Assembly: GCA_051418075.1 (NCBI GenBank)
Contig: JBPRGG010000089.1
Coordinates: forward strand, 124,001-188,000
Source: JBPRGG01 sp051418075
GTDB taxonomy: Bacteria; Bacteroidota; Bacteroidia; Cytophagales; Cyclobacteriaceae
Reading direction: 5' to 3'
Length of the DNA stretch: 64,000 nucleotides
Position 1 is the first letter of the stretch; every line of letters starts with the position of its first letter. The notes beneath the pieces are model-generated. The model saw only the letters and a list, made by a program, of their open reading frames with translations. It did no database searches and was not told the origin of the DNA. This document shows positions 1-9,700 of this stretch, piece by piece. Made by a program: the position numbers and the translations under genes.

Positions 1-109
1 ATTTTAGAAAATTGGGTTGATTTTTGCATTATATGTATAAAGAGGCAAATAGAATGAGAAGTGCGTCTTTTATTTCGTTGAATTATCAAATTAATAGGGA
101 TAATTTTCG

Positions 110-117
110 TAATTTTG
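110..117 (+). promoter_or_regulatory. Bacteroidota -7 promoter box for gyrB
   Basis: TAATTTTG matches the Bacteroidota -7 consensus TAnnTTTG and lies 17 bases before the gyrB start codon, which predicts a leader of about 10 bases. No convincing -33 TTTG was found at the usual 17-23 base spacing, so the call rests on the -7 box and its position. Confidence 0.5.
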
Positions 118-134
118 CGGTCGGATTTTAAACT

Positions 135-2093
135 TTGAAGGAATTGAGCACTAAAAACAATGGCAATTATTCTGCTGATAATATTCAGGTATTAGAGGGG
201 CTGGAAGCAGTTAGAAAAAGACCAGCTATGTATATAGGAGATGTAAGTACTAAAGGCTTGCATCACATGGTTTGGGAAGTAGTAGACAATTCAATTGATG
301 AAGCATTGGCCGGATATTGTTCCGAGATCAAAGTTCAGATCAAAGAAGATAATTCTGTAATTGTCACAGATAATGGAAGAGGGATACCGGTGGAACTACA
401 TACCAAGGAAAAAAGATCAGCTCTGGAGGTAGTAATGACGGTATTACATGCAGGAGGAAAATTTGATAAAGATACCTACAAGGTTTCAGGAGGATTGCAT
501 GGTGTAGGGGTTTCTTGCGTGAATGCCCTTTCTACCCAATTGATCGCCACCGTGTACAGGGATGGAAAGATTTGGCAACAGGAATACGAAAAAGGTGTTC
601 CCAAATACCCGGTGAAAGTAGTGGGGGATACAGACATCAATGGCACCTCCATCCATTTCAAGCCTGACCCTTCGGTGTTTATTGTTTCAGAGTATAATTA
701 TGATACCATTGCTTCCCGGTTAAGGGAATTGGCTTATTTGAATGCAGGTATTAAGATCATTTTTGAAGACTTCAGGGAAACAGAAGAAGATGGTTCGCAT
801 CGATCTGAAGAATTCCTGTCAGAAGGGGGATTGGTAGAATTTGTTAATTACCTGGATTCTACCAGGGAAAAACTGATCACCGAACCCATATATATTGATG
901 GTGAAAAGTCTGGTGTTCCGGTGCAGGTAGCTATCAATTACAATACTTCTTATTCAGAAAATGTCGTGTCCTATGTCAACAATATCAATACCATTGAAGG
1001 AGGAACCCATGTTTCAGGATTCCGAAGAGCGCTTACCAGAACTTTGAAGGCTTATGCTGATAAATCCGGTTTGCTGGACAAAGTCAAGGTTGATATTGCC
1101 GGTGATGACTTCAGAGAAGGTTTAACCGCCGTAATTTCGGTAAAAGTGGCTGAACCACAATTTGAAGGTCAGACTAAAACCAAGTTGGGCAATGGAGAAG
1201 TGATGGGAGCAGTGGATGGATCTGTTAGCGAGATCCTGCAATATTATCTGGAAGAACATCCCAGGGAGGCCAAAACCATTGTTTCCAAAGTTATTTTGGC
1301 GGCTCAGGCCCGCCATGCCGCCAGGAAAGCCAGGGAAATGGTTCAGCGGAAAAATGTATTGACCTCAACCAGTTTGCCCGGTAAACTGGCTGATTGTTCC
1401 AATAAAGATCCTGAAGGATCTGAATTATACCTGGTAGAGGGTGATTCTGCCGGTGGGTCAGCCAAACAGGGCAGAGACCGTCGTTTTCAGGCTATTTTGC
1501 CACTCAGAGGTAAAATATTGAATGTGGAGAAGGCTCAGGAACACAAAATTTATGATAACGAAGAAATTAAAAATATCATAACAGCACTGGGAGTTAGCTT
1601 TGGCACACCGGAAGATGAAAAAGGTTTAAATATGATCAAGCTTCGTTATCATAAGATCATTATTATGACGGATGCCGATGTAGATGGTAGCCACATACGA
1701 ACCCTGATCCTTACCTTCTTTTTCAGATATATGAGAGAGTTGGTAGATAAAGGATATTTATACATTGCCCTGCCCCCGCTTTACCAGCTGAAAAAGGGAA
1801 AAAATGAGCGATACTGCTGGACAGAAGAAGAGCGGGAAAGACTGGTGAAGGAAATGGCGAAGGATGGAAAGGAAGAATCGGTAGGACTACAGCGTTATAA
1901 AGGTTTGGGAGAAATGAATCCTGAACAATTATGGACCACAACCATGAACCCGGAAACCAGAAGTTTGAAGCTGGTTACCATTGATTCTGCTGCAGAAGCA
2001 GACCATCTGTTCAGCATGTTAATGGGTGATGAAGTAGCGCCTCGCCGGGATTTTATAGAAAAAAATGCCAAATATGCGAATGTAGATATATAG
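135..2093 (+). CDS. gyrB: DNA gyrase subunit B
   Basis: ATPase subunit of type II topoisomerase, which introduces negative supercoils together with GyrA in the cytoplasm. The 652-residue length is normal for the short bacterial GyrB. The N-terminal GHKL ATPase signature (EAVRKRPAMYIG, VDNSIDEA, GGLHGVG) is followed by the transducer domain, the Toprim motifs EGDSAGG near residue 435 and DADVDGSHI near 513, and the C-terminal QRYKGLGEMNPEQLW motif. The start codon is TTG: an in-frame TAA lies six bases upstream and no in-frame ATG precedes the conserved domain. ParE is the alternative, but the motif set and length fit GyrB better. It is transcribed alone: a -7 box lies just upstream and a hairpin terminator follows. 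Confidence 0.95.
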   Translation: MKELSTKNNGNYSADNIQVLEGLEAVRKRPAMYIGDVSTKGLHHMVWEVVDNSIDEALAGYCSEIKVQIKEDNSVIVTDNGRGIPVELHTKEKRSALEVVMTVLHAGGKFDKDTYKVSGGLHGVGVSCVNALSTQLIATVYRDGKIWQQEYEKGVPKYPVKVVGDTDINGTSIHFKPDPSVFIVSEYNYDTIASRLRELAYLNAGIKIIFEDFRETEEDGSHRSEEFLSEGGLVEFVNYLDSTREKLITEPIYIDGEKSGVPVQVAINYNTSYSENVVSYVNNINTIEGGTHVSGFRRALTRTLKAYADKSGLLDKVKVDIAGDDFREGLTAVISVKVAEPQFEGQTKTKLGNGEVMGAVDGSVSEILQYYLEEHPREAKTIVSKVILAAQARHAARKAREMVQRKNVLTSTSLPGKLADCSNKDPEGSELYLVEGDSAGGSAKQGRDRRFQAILPLRGKILNVEKAQEHKIYDNEEIKNIITALGVSFGTPEDEKGLNMIKLRYHKIIIMTDADVDGSHIRTLILTFFFRYMRELVDKGYLYIALPPLYQLKKGKNERYCWTEEERERLVKEMAKDGKEESVGLQRYKGLGEMNPEQLWTTTMNPETRSLKLVTIDSAAEADHLFSMLMGDEVAPRRDFIEKNAKYANVDI

Positions 2094-2140
2094 AATTTTA
2101 AATTTTAATAATTTTTTATTATTTTTTTAAAAGTATTGAC

Positions 2141-2177
2141 ACAGGGTTCCATTGCATCAATGAACCTTGTTTATTTT
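2141..2177 (+). terminator. Probable rho-independent terminator after gyrB
   Basis: ACAGGGTTCCATTG pairs with CAATGAACCTTGT (one G-T pair, one bulged C), and a T-rich run follows. It lies between gyrB and ppk1 and covers the TTG at 2167, which argues against that codon as the ppk1 start. Confidence 0.55.
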
Positions 2178-2196
2178 AAAGCTAAAGTACAGGGTT

Positions 2197-4398
2197 ATGG
2201 CAGATAAAAATGAAAATAATACAGAAACTGCAATAAAAAAATCACCTCCAAAAAAGAGAATAAGCAGGAAAAGCCAACTACAAAAAACGGAAAATGATAA
2301 AACCAACAGCACGATTTATCAGAGTGACCTGATCAGTCGGGATCTAAGCTGGATGATGTTCAACTACCGTGTTTTGGACCAGGCAAAACAGTCTGAAAGA
2401 AATATTTTTGAAAGGCTTAAGTTCTTAGCTATTACTTCCTCAAACCTGGATGAGTTTTTCATGATCAGAGTAGGCAGCTTATATAATTATATTGATTATG
2501 GCCGGGAGCGGGTGGATTATTCAGGATTGAGAGAAATTCCTTTTAAGAAAAAACTTTACGAAGATATCCAGGAGTTTTATAATGATCAGAATGGTCATTT
2601 CATTCAGCATCTGAAACCTAAATTTTTGGATAACGGTTTTTCTATTTATCATATCCATGAACTGGAAGCCAAGGAAAAAGAACAAGTAAAGCATTATTTT
2701 AAAAAGACGATCTTTCCTATGCTTACCCCCATGGTCTACGACAGCTACCATTCCTTTCCCATCCTGATGAATAAAATTCAGATATTTGGGGTGGTAACAA
2801 AAAGCCATGATGATAAGGTAGACCGAAAAAAATTGTCTTTTATCCAGGTCCCCCAGAATTTACCCCGCTTTTATGAAATTGAAAGAGAAGATCAACTGCT
2901 GTTTATACCCATTGAAGAAATCATTCAAACCTACATCGACAAGCTGTTCCGGAATGTGAAGATCATTTCGGTGGACATGTTCAGAATCACCAGGAACGGC
3001 GATTTTACCTTGGAAGAAAGTGATGATATCGAAGCCAATTTCCTGGAAGAACTGAGACGGAAGCTGAAAACCAGAAAAACCGGACGAGTAGTACGAATAG
3101 AAATTACCAGGAACTACAATCCCTGGATGATAAAAATTCTAAAAAACCGCTGGGAAATTGCAGATGAAAATATTTTTATGGTTCCTGAAGGGAGCATAAT
3201 GGATTTTACCGGAATTTGGCAAATCATAAAACATAAGGAATTTAAATACCGTTTGCCGGTACAACACCCCCCGGTTAATCCTTTAAGTTATCCTGAAAGT
3301 GGTACAGAGGATATATTTGAAATCCTTAAACATCGGGATATTTTGCTTCATCATCCATACAACACCATTGATCCGGTCATTGAATTACTGGAAAAAGCTG
3401 CTGAAGACCCCAAGGTGCTTTCTATTAAATTAACCATATACCGGCTGGCCAGTGATTCCCTGATTACCAATGCGCTGCACAAAGCAGCAGAAAACGGGAA
3501 ACATGTTTCTGTCCTGTTTGAGGTAAAGGCACGTTTTGACGAGGAAAATAACCTGAAGGAAGCCAAAAGATTGCAACAGGCTGGTTGTTTTGTAATTTAT
3601 GGTATCAGTAATTATAAAACCCATACAAAATTATTGCTTATTGTCAGAAAGGAAGAAGATAAAGTTACCCGCTATGTCCACATGTCCAGCGGGAATTATA
3701 ATGAAACTACCTCCAGATTATACACAGATCTGGGACTTCTAAGCACCAATGAACTATATGGCCATGATGTTTCCGAGTTTTTTAATGTAATCACAGGCCA
3801 TTCTCAACCACGGTTTTATGATAGTCTGATCACAGCTCCCCGTGACATGCGCAATCAGTTGATCGAACTGATAGAAAAGGAAGTAGAAAATGCCCAAAAG
3901 GGATTAACCAGTGGTATTGCTATCAAAATCAATTCGCTACAGGACAAAAAAGTTATCCGGGCACTTTATGAAGCCTCCAATGCCGGGGTTCCCATAAAAC
4001 TGGTGGTAAGAGGTATCTGCTGTTTGCGTCCAGGTCGGAAGGAACTGAGTGAAAATATCACAGTAAGGTCTATTGTGGGTGAATACCTGGAACATTCCCG
4101 TGTTTTATATTTTCATAACAACAACGATCCCAAGGTTTATGTAGGCAGCGCTGATGCCATGGTCAGAAGTTTTGACCGGCGTATAGAATCATTATTTATT
4201 GTCAAAGATCACCTGCTAAAACAGCAACTGATCAATCTTTTGGTATACAATTTTAAAGACAATATCAATGCATATGAAATGAAAGAAGATGGTTCTTATC
4301 AGGCTCTGAAGCCTGTTGATGAGGAACCGGAATTTAATATTCATAAAGAATTCTACTATGTTAATGAAGAAACAGTATTAAACGCCAGGATCTTTTAA
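2197..4398 (+). CDS. ppk1: Polyphosphate kinase 1
   Basis: Reversibly transfers the gamma-phosphate of ATP to inorganic polyphosphate and serves phosphate storage and stress physiology at the inner face of the membrane. The protein has about 733 residues, a little above the usual 690, because of a Lys/Asn-rich N-terminal extension of about 45 residues. The core starts at SRDLSWMMFNYRVLDQA. The phospholipase D-like half holds the NYKTHTKLLL segment with the autophosphorylated histidine, and the second half holds RVLYFHNNNDPKVYVGSADAM. ATG 2197 is preferred over TTG 2167 because the latter lies in the preceding terminator hairpin. The gene stands alone. No ppx or phosphate-transport gene is next to it. 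Confidence 0.95.
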   Translation: MADKNENNTETAIKKSPPKKRISRKSQLQKTENDKTNSTIYQSDLISRDLSWMMFNYRVLDQAKQSERNIFERLKFLAITSSNLDEFFMIRVGSLYNYIDYGRERVDYSGLREIPFKKKLYEDIQEFYNDQNGHFIQHLKPKFLDNGFSIYHIHELEAKEKEQVKHYFKKTIFPMLTPMVYDSYHSFPILMNKIQIFGVVTKSHDDKVDRKKLSFIQVPQNLPRFYEIEREDQLLFIPIEEIIQTYIDKLFRNVKIISVDMFRITRNGDFTLEESDDIEANFLEELRRKLKTRKTGRVVRIEITRNYNPWMIKILKNRWEIADENIFMVPEGSIMDFTGIWQIIKHKEFKYRLPVQHPPVNPLSYPESGTEDIFEILKHRDILLHHPYNTIDPVIELLEKAAEDPKVLSIKLTIYRLASDSLITNALHKAAENGKHVSVLFEVKARFDEENNLKEAKRLQQAGCFVIYGISNYKTHTKLLLIVRKEEDKVTRYVHMSSGNYNETTSRLYTDLGLLSTNELYGHDVSEFFNVITGHSQPRFYDSLITAPRDMRNQLIELIEKEVENAQKGLTSGIAIKINSLQDKKVIRALYEASNAGVPIKLVVRGICCLRPGRKELSENITVRSIVGEYLEHSRVLYFHNNNDPKVYVGSADAMVRSFDRRIESLFIVKDHLLKQQLINLLVYNFKDNINAYEMKEDGSYQALKPVDEEPEFNIHKEFYYVNEETVLNARIF

Positions 4399-4484
4399 CC
4401 TGCATTTATTTTTAATATTCTAATAACAGGAGCAAGTTGTTCAATTGACATTTTTTTTGGATATTTATTGAAAAATATCTGACC

Positions 4485-5018
4485 ATGTCTCGAATTTTGC
4501 CTGCTGTACTTTTTTTAATGCTGCTGATCCTGACCGGCTGCCCGGTAGATCCAGCCCCGGAGTTTGTAGAAGGTGAGGTAGAAGGCTATAAGCCAATATA
4601 TGCTACCGATACCAATTTTGAAATTGAATTTGAGCCTGCCAGGGAGCTTAATAATCCAGGAAAAATTTATAGCTATGGACAGTTACTTTTGATCAATGAA
4701 AAATTTGAAGGTGTCCATATTTTTAATAATGCCAACCCGGAACGCCCCCTACCGATGGGATTCATAAAGATTAAGGGAAATGCAGACATGGCCATTAAAA
4801 ATGAAATCCTTTATGTAGATCACCTTCAGGACCTGGTGGCCATTGACATATCAAATCCTTCCAAATTAAAAATCCTGAAAAGAATTGAGAATATTCTGCC
4901 CCAAAACAACCAGTTCCCGGACCAGACCAATGTATATTTTGAATGCGTAGATCCAGCCAAAGGCACGGTGATAGGTTGGGAACAAACAATTATAGTCGAC
5001 CCTAAATGTTATCGGTAA
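4485..5018 (+). CDS. LVIVD-repeat lipoprotein, N-terminal half of a beta-propeller
   Basis: A 177-residue exported lipoprotein. The first 19 residues form a lipoprotein signal ending in LILTGC (Cys19). The body holds LVIVD-type propeller blades, for example GQLLLINEKFEGVHIFNNAN and DLVAIDISNPSKLKIL. From memory of this Bacteroidota family, homologues are usually one protein of roughly 400 residues; here the chain stops after VIGWEQTIIVDPKCYR. The next gene starts on the stop codon (TAATG) and carries the remaining blades behind its own signal peptide. The pair, with the following barrel-like gene, forms a three-gene operon. The molecular role is unknown; propellers of this kind are thought to bind partners at the cell surface. 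Confidence 0.75.
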   Translation: MSRILPAVLFLMLLILTGCPVDPAPEFVEGEVEGYKPIYATDTNFEIEFEPARELNNPGKIYSYGQLLLINEKFEGVHIFNNANPERPLPMGFIKIKGNADMAIKNEILYVDHLQDLVAIDISNPSKLKILKRIENILPQNNQFPDQTNVYFECVDPAKGTVIGWEQTIIVDPKCYR

Positions 5019-5806
5019 TGAAAAAGATCATCTTGAATATATTAGCAGGTTTCGCCTTATGGTCAGGCATGCATGGCTGTGCTGAAAATGATGCTATGGT
5101 ACTGCAGGACAGTAACGGAACCGGAGGTTCAATGGCCCGGTTTACCATTGCCAATGATTATTTATATGTGGTTGACCATACTTCTCTTAAATACTTTGAC
5201 ATTTCCAATGCCTTATCTCCTGATTTTAGAGGGGATATTCGGATAGATCAGGGAATAGAAACAGTATTTCCCTATCAGGGCAATCTTTTCATTGGAGGCC
5301 GAAATGGTATGTATATTTTTAATATTTCTAATCCAGATAAACCAATACAACTTTCTTCCTATTCTCATCTTACCTCCTGTGATCCCGTGGTAGTACAGGA
5401 GGATTTTGCCTATGTCACTTTAAGAGTTGGATCTGAGTGTCGCTGGGGTGCCAATGGCAGTAGTGCATTAGATGTGCTGGACATCTCCAACCTGGAACAG
5501 CCAAATTTGCTCACCTCCTTTCCACTGGATGAACCCTATGGCTTAGGCGTTTCTGATTCTTTATTATTCGTGTGCCAGGGAAATCAGGGACTAAATCTGT
5601 TCAGCCTGAAAGATCCTGCCAATCCAATCTTTCGTAGGCAGATCTCGTCCAGTTTCAGTTATGACGTAATTCCGTTAAAAAAACAAAAAATCCTGATACT
5701 GACTGGCAATGATGGAATTGAGCAGTATAACTATAAAGATCCCGACAGTATTTATATGCTAAGCCGGATACCCGTTATTTCATTAGAAGATATTCAGAAT
5801 GAATAA
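5018..5806 (+). CDS. LVIVD-repeat exported protein, C-terminal half of a beta-propeller
   Basis: A 262-residue exported protein whose ATG overlaps the upstream stop codon by one base; an in-frame ATG at 5006 lies inside the upstream gene and is less likely. Residues 1-20 (MKKIILNILAGFALWSGMHG) form a signal peptide followed by Cys, a weak lipobox. The body begins at GGSMARFTIANDYLYVVD and continues through blades such as YLYVVDHTSLKYFDISN, MYIFNISNPDKP and LDVLDISNLEQP. It looks like the continuation of the propeller in the preceding gene, exported as a separate chain. The two genes are in different frames, so a simple stop-codon mutation does not explain the split. Function unknown. Confidence 0.75.
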   Translation: MKKIILNILAGFALWSGMHGCAENDAMVLQDSNGTGGSMARFTIANDYLYVVDHTSLKYFDISNALSPDFRGDIRIDQGIETVFPYQGNLFIGGRNGMYIFNISNPDKPIQLSSYSHLTSCDPVVVQEDFAYVTLRVGSECRWGANGSSALDVLDISNLEQPNLLTSFPLDEPYGLGVSDSLLFVCQGNQGLNLFSLKDPANPIFRRQISSSFSYDVIPLKKQKILILTGNDGIEQYNYKDPDSIYMLSRIPVISLEDIQNE

Positions 5807-6524
5807 ACAAATTCGAAAATATTTACATAAGCGTTTTTTTATCTGTTTATTATTTTTTGTCTTCTTACAAAACCTGACCAGGGCTGAACCGGCCCAGGAT
5901 AGTCTTCAAATAAGTAAAAGATCAGGTCATGGAACGGTGCTAAAGATCTCTCCCCTCAACATGATCGATTTTTTTCATGCCCTGCCAATGGCTCTGGAAT
6001 ATGAATTGAATGACCATACCAATCTGCAGCATGAACTGGGCTTCGTGATTCCCCGCTTTGGGCCACAAGCGGAGGATGATTTCAAAAACATGTATGGTAT
6101 ACGCTCTAAACATGAAATCAGGCATTATACCAAAGAAACCTATCCCGGTAATTTTAAATACCTGGCCCTGGAATTCTTATTTAATTACATATGGTATAAC
6201 ACCGAAACTGTGCAAGGTGTGAATGTTTCAGGAGCGCCTGGTTTTGATTATTTTCAGTTTAGAAATAATCGCATGCATCGTTGGGTACATGGTTTTCACC
6301 TTAAGTTTGGCAGTCAGAAACTGCATTCTGATTTTTTTATCACCGATTTTTACTTTGGCCTGGGCCTGAGGCTGATCAATATTTCCACGGCCCGGGAATT
6401 TGATCAGGATACTTTTGCTGAGAATGATGGCCTTTGGGAAAATTTACCAGTTAATGATACTGGAATCAATGTCTTTCCCAGCGCTACTTTAGGAATCAAG
6501 TTTGGCCTTAAGCTCAATAAATAG
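5799..6524 (+). CDS. Putative outer-membrane beta-barrel protein
   Basis: A 241-residue protein that overlaps the upstream gene by eight bases. An N-terminal hydrophobic signal (FFICLLFFVFLQNLTRAEP) is followed by alternating hydrophobic and aromatic strands, and the chain ends in ATLGIKFGLKLNK, which resembles the last strand of a small outer-membrane barrel. I recognise no enzyme motif. It resembles the DUF3575-type small barrels of Bacteroidota, but the assignment rests on strand pattern and context. As the last gene of the LVIVD operon it may anchor or assemble the two propeller halves at the outer membrane, which is inference. Confidence 0.6.
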   Translation: MNKQIRKYLHKRFFICLLFFVFLQNLTRAEPAQDSLQISKRSGHGTVLKISPLNMIDFFHALPMALEYELNDHTNLQHELGFVIPRFGPQAEDDFKNMYGIRSKHEIRHYTKETYPGNFKYLALEFLFNYIWYNTETVQGVNVSGAPGFDYFQFRNNRMHRWVHGFHLKFGSQKLHSDFFITDFYFGLGLRLINISTAREFDQDTFAENDGLWENLPVNDTGINVFPSATLGIKFGLKLNK

Positions 6525-6792
6525 GCTGAACACATCACCAATTAGCCAGTTTAGAATACATCTGGTTTTGAATTCAAATAAACATGAAAAGAAAGAGTAA
6601 GCTAAAAAATATCAGCCTTTTATTTGGACCTGGTTTACCAGAAAACATGGTACTTAAAATTATCATATTTTTGAAGCTGAACTAAAAGTCTCGATCCCGA
6701 ACGATCTGCGGCTGAAAACTTTCCCTTTAAATACTTTTATGCTGTGTGGATTTTAATTTCTTTTGCAAAGTCTTAAACTATATTTTCCTGCC

Positions 6793-9700
6793 ATGATCAA
6801 AGAATTATTAAAAAATAAAATACTAATTCTGGATGGTGCCATGGGTACCATGATACAAAAATATAAACTGGAAGAAGCCGATTTCCGGGGCAATCGGTTT
6901 AAAGATCACCCAGCCGATCTGAAAGGCAATAATGACTTATTAACCCTGACCCAGCCGGATATCATCAAAGAAATTCATGCTCAGTATCTGGATGCCGGGG
7001 CAGATATCATAGAAACCAATACTTTCAGCGGTACATCTATTGCCCAGGCAGATTATCAACTCGAATCAATAGTTTATGAATTGAACTATCATGCTGCCAG
7101 GATCGCCAGGGAAGTAGCCCGTGAATTCTCTCATAAAACTCCGGAAAAGCCCCGTTTTGTAGCCGGATCTTTGGGACCTACCAATAAAACCGCTTCTCTT
7201 TCCCCTGATGTAAATGATCCCGGATACCGGGCCATCTCTTTTGATGAATTGGTGAATTGTTATTATGAACAAGCCAGGGGTTTGATAGATGGAGGAGCAG
7301 ATGTCTTATTAATTGAAACAGTTTTTGACACACTTAATTGTAAAGCAGCCTTATTTGCTGTAGAAAAGTACCTCGAGGACAGCCAATTAGGGCAGAAGTC
7401 GCTGGAGGCAAAACAAACACTTCCATTTTTAGGTATGAAAGGTGCTAAAATATCAGTAATGGTATCCGGCACCATTACAGATGCTTCAGGCAGAACCTTA
7501 TCAGGTCAGACCACTGAAGCATTTTGGCATTCTATATCTCATGCTGACTTGCTGAGCGTGGGCCTTAATTGTGCCCTGGGGGCTGACCTTTTGAAACCTT
7601 ATGTTCAGGAACTTTCCCGGATTGCTACCACGCCTGTCAGTGCTCACCCCAATGCCGGCTTGCCTAATGAATTCGGAGAATATGACCAATCAGCCACCGA
7701 AATGGCAGACATCCTGGAAAGTTTTGCCCGGGACGGATTAGTGAATATAGTAGGTGGATGTTGTGGCACTACTCCAGTGCATATTAAAGCTATTGCTGAA
7801 AGAATTGCAAAATATCAGCCCCGGGAAGCACCAAAACCCAATCAGTTAATGCATCTAAGTGGTTTGGAACCACTAACCATCAAGCCGGAAACCAATTTTG
7901 TTAATATTGGAGAAAGAACCAATGTGACCGGTTCCAGAAAATTTGCCCGACTTATCCAGGAAGATCAATATGATGAGGCCCTCGAGATTGCAGCAGGACA
8001 GGTAGAAGGGGGTGCACAGATCATTGATGTCAATATGGATGAAGGTATGCTGGATTCTGCTGCCGCCATAACGCGATTTCTCCACCTCATTGCATCTGAA
8101 CCTGAAATTGCCAAACTCCCTATCATGGTGGATTCATCCAAATGGTCGGTAATAGAAGCTGGCCTGAAATGTATTCAGGGCAAAGGTATTGTTAACTCTA
8201 TTTCTTTAAAAGAAGGTGAGGAAGCATTTAAAAAACAAGCAAAACTAGTCCGCCAATATGGCGCAGCTGCCATAGTAATGGCTTTTGATGAAAAAGGACA
8301 GGCCGATAGCTTTGAAAGAAGAATTGAGATTTGTAAAAGATCTTATGACATCCTGGTCAATGAAGTTGGGTTTCCGGCCCAGGATATTATATTTGATCCA
8401 AATATTCTTACTGTTGCCACCGGTATAGAAGAACATAACAACTATGCAGTAGATTTCATCAATGCGACCAGGTGGATTAAGGAAAACCTTCCTTTGGCCA
8501 AAGTCAGTGGTGGTGTAAGCAATATTTCTTTTTCCTTCCGGGGAAATAATGTAGTGCGGGAAGCCATGCATACGGCCTTCCTTTATCATGCCATCAAAGC
8601 AGGTATGGATATGGGAATTGTAAATGCCGGAATGATCGAGGTATATGAAGAGGTGCCCAAGGAATTAATGGAAAGAGTGGAAGATGTATTGCTCAATCGC
8701 AGAGAAGATGCCACAGAGAGGTTACTTGAATACGCTGAGCAAGTAAAAGGGAAAGGGAAAACCATAGAAAAAGATACTGCCTGGCGATCTGAGCCGGTAG
8801 AAAAGCGGCTGAGTCATGCCCTGGTAAAGGGGATCATTGATCATGTGGTAGAAGATACAGAAGAGGCAAGACTTAAGTATGACCAGCCCCTTGAGGTGAT
8901 AGAAGGTCCCCTTATGGATGGAATGAACATAGTTGGAGATCTTTTTGGTTCAGGTAAAATGTTCCTGCCCCAGGTTGTTAAGAGTGCAAGGGTAATGAAA
9001 AAAGCGGTAGCCCACCTGATCCCTTTCATTGAAGAAGAAAAGAAAAAACAACCCGGTAATCAACCTCAAAATGCTGGCAAAATCCTTTTGGCCACAGTTA
9101 AAGGAGATGTTCATGATATCGGGAAGAATATAGTTGGAGTAGTTTTATCCTGCAATAATTTTGAGATCATCGACCTGGGGGTAATGGTACCCATGGACAA
9201 GATCCTGCGAACTGCAGAAGAAAAACAAGTGGACATCATCGGCTTGAGTGGCTTGATCACGCCTTCACTGGATGAAATGGTTTTTGTAGCTCAGGAAATG
9301 GAAAAAAGAAAAATGACCACCCCACTACTGATCGGGGGAGCTACCACCTCTAAAATACATACCGCTGTAAAAATTGCCCCTAATTACAGTCATCCGGTAG
9401 TGCATGTACTGGATGCGTCCAAAAGTGTGCCGGTAGCCAGTAGTTTGATCAATAAGAAATCCAGGACATCGTTTGCTCAGCAAATAGAAGAAGAGTATGA
9501 AAGGATGAGAAAGTTTCATGCCAATAAGCAGCAATCTAAAAACTATATCAGTCTGGAGCAGGCTCGTGCCAACAAATTTAAGATTGACTGGAACCAGACC
9601 AGTATAAAAAAGCCCTCATTCCTGGGCATCAAAGTGTTTAAAAATTATCCGCTGGAAGAAATTATCAAATATATCGACTGGACCCCTTTCTTCTTATCCT

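Noticed and set aside
6525..6792. Cobalamin or SAM riboswitch upstream of metH
   Set aside because: I searched for the GCCACTG-type B12 box and a structured SAM-binding core and saw neither.
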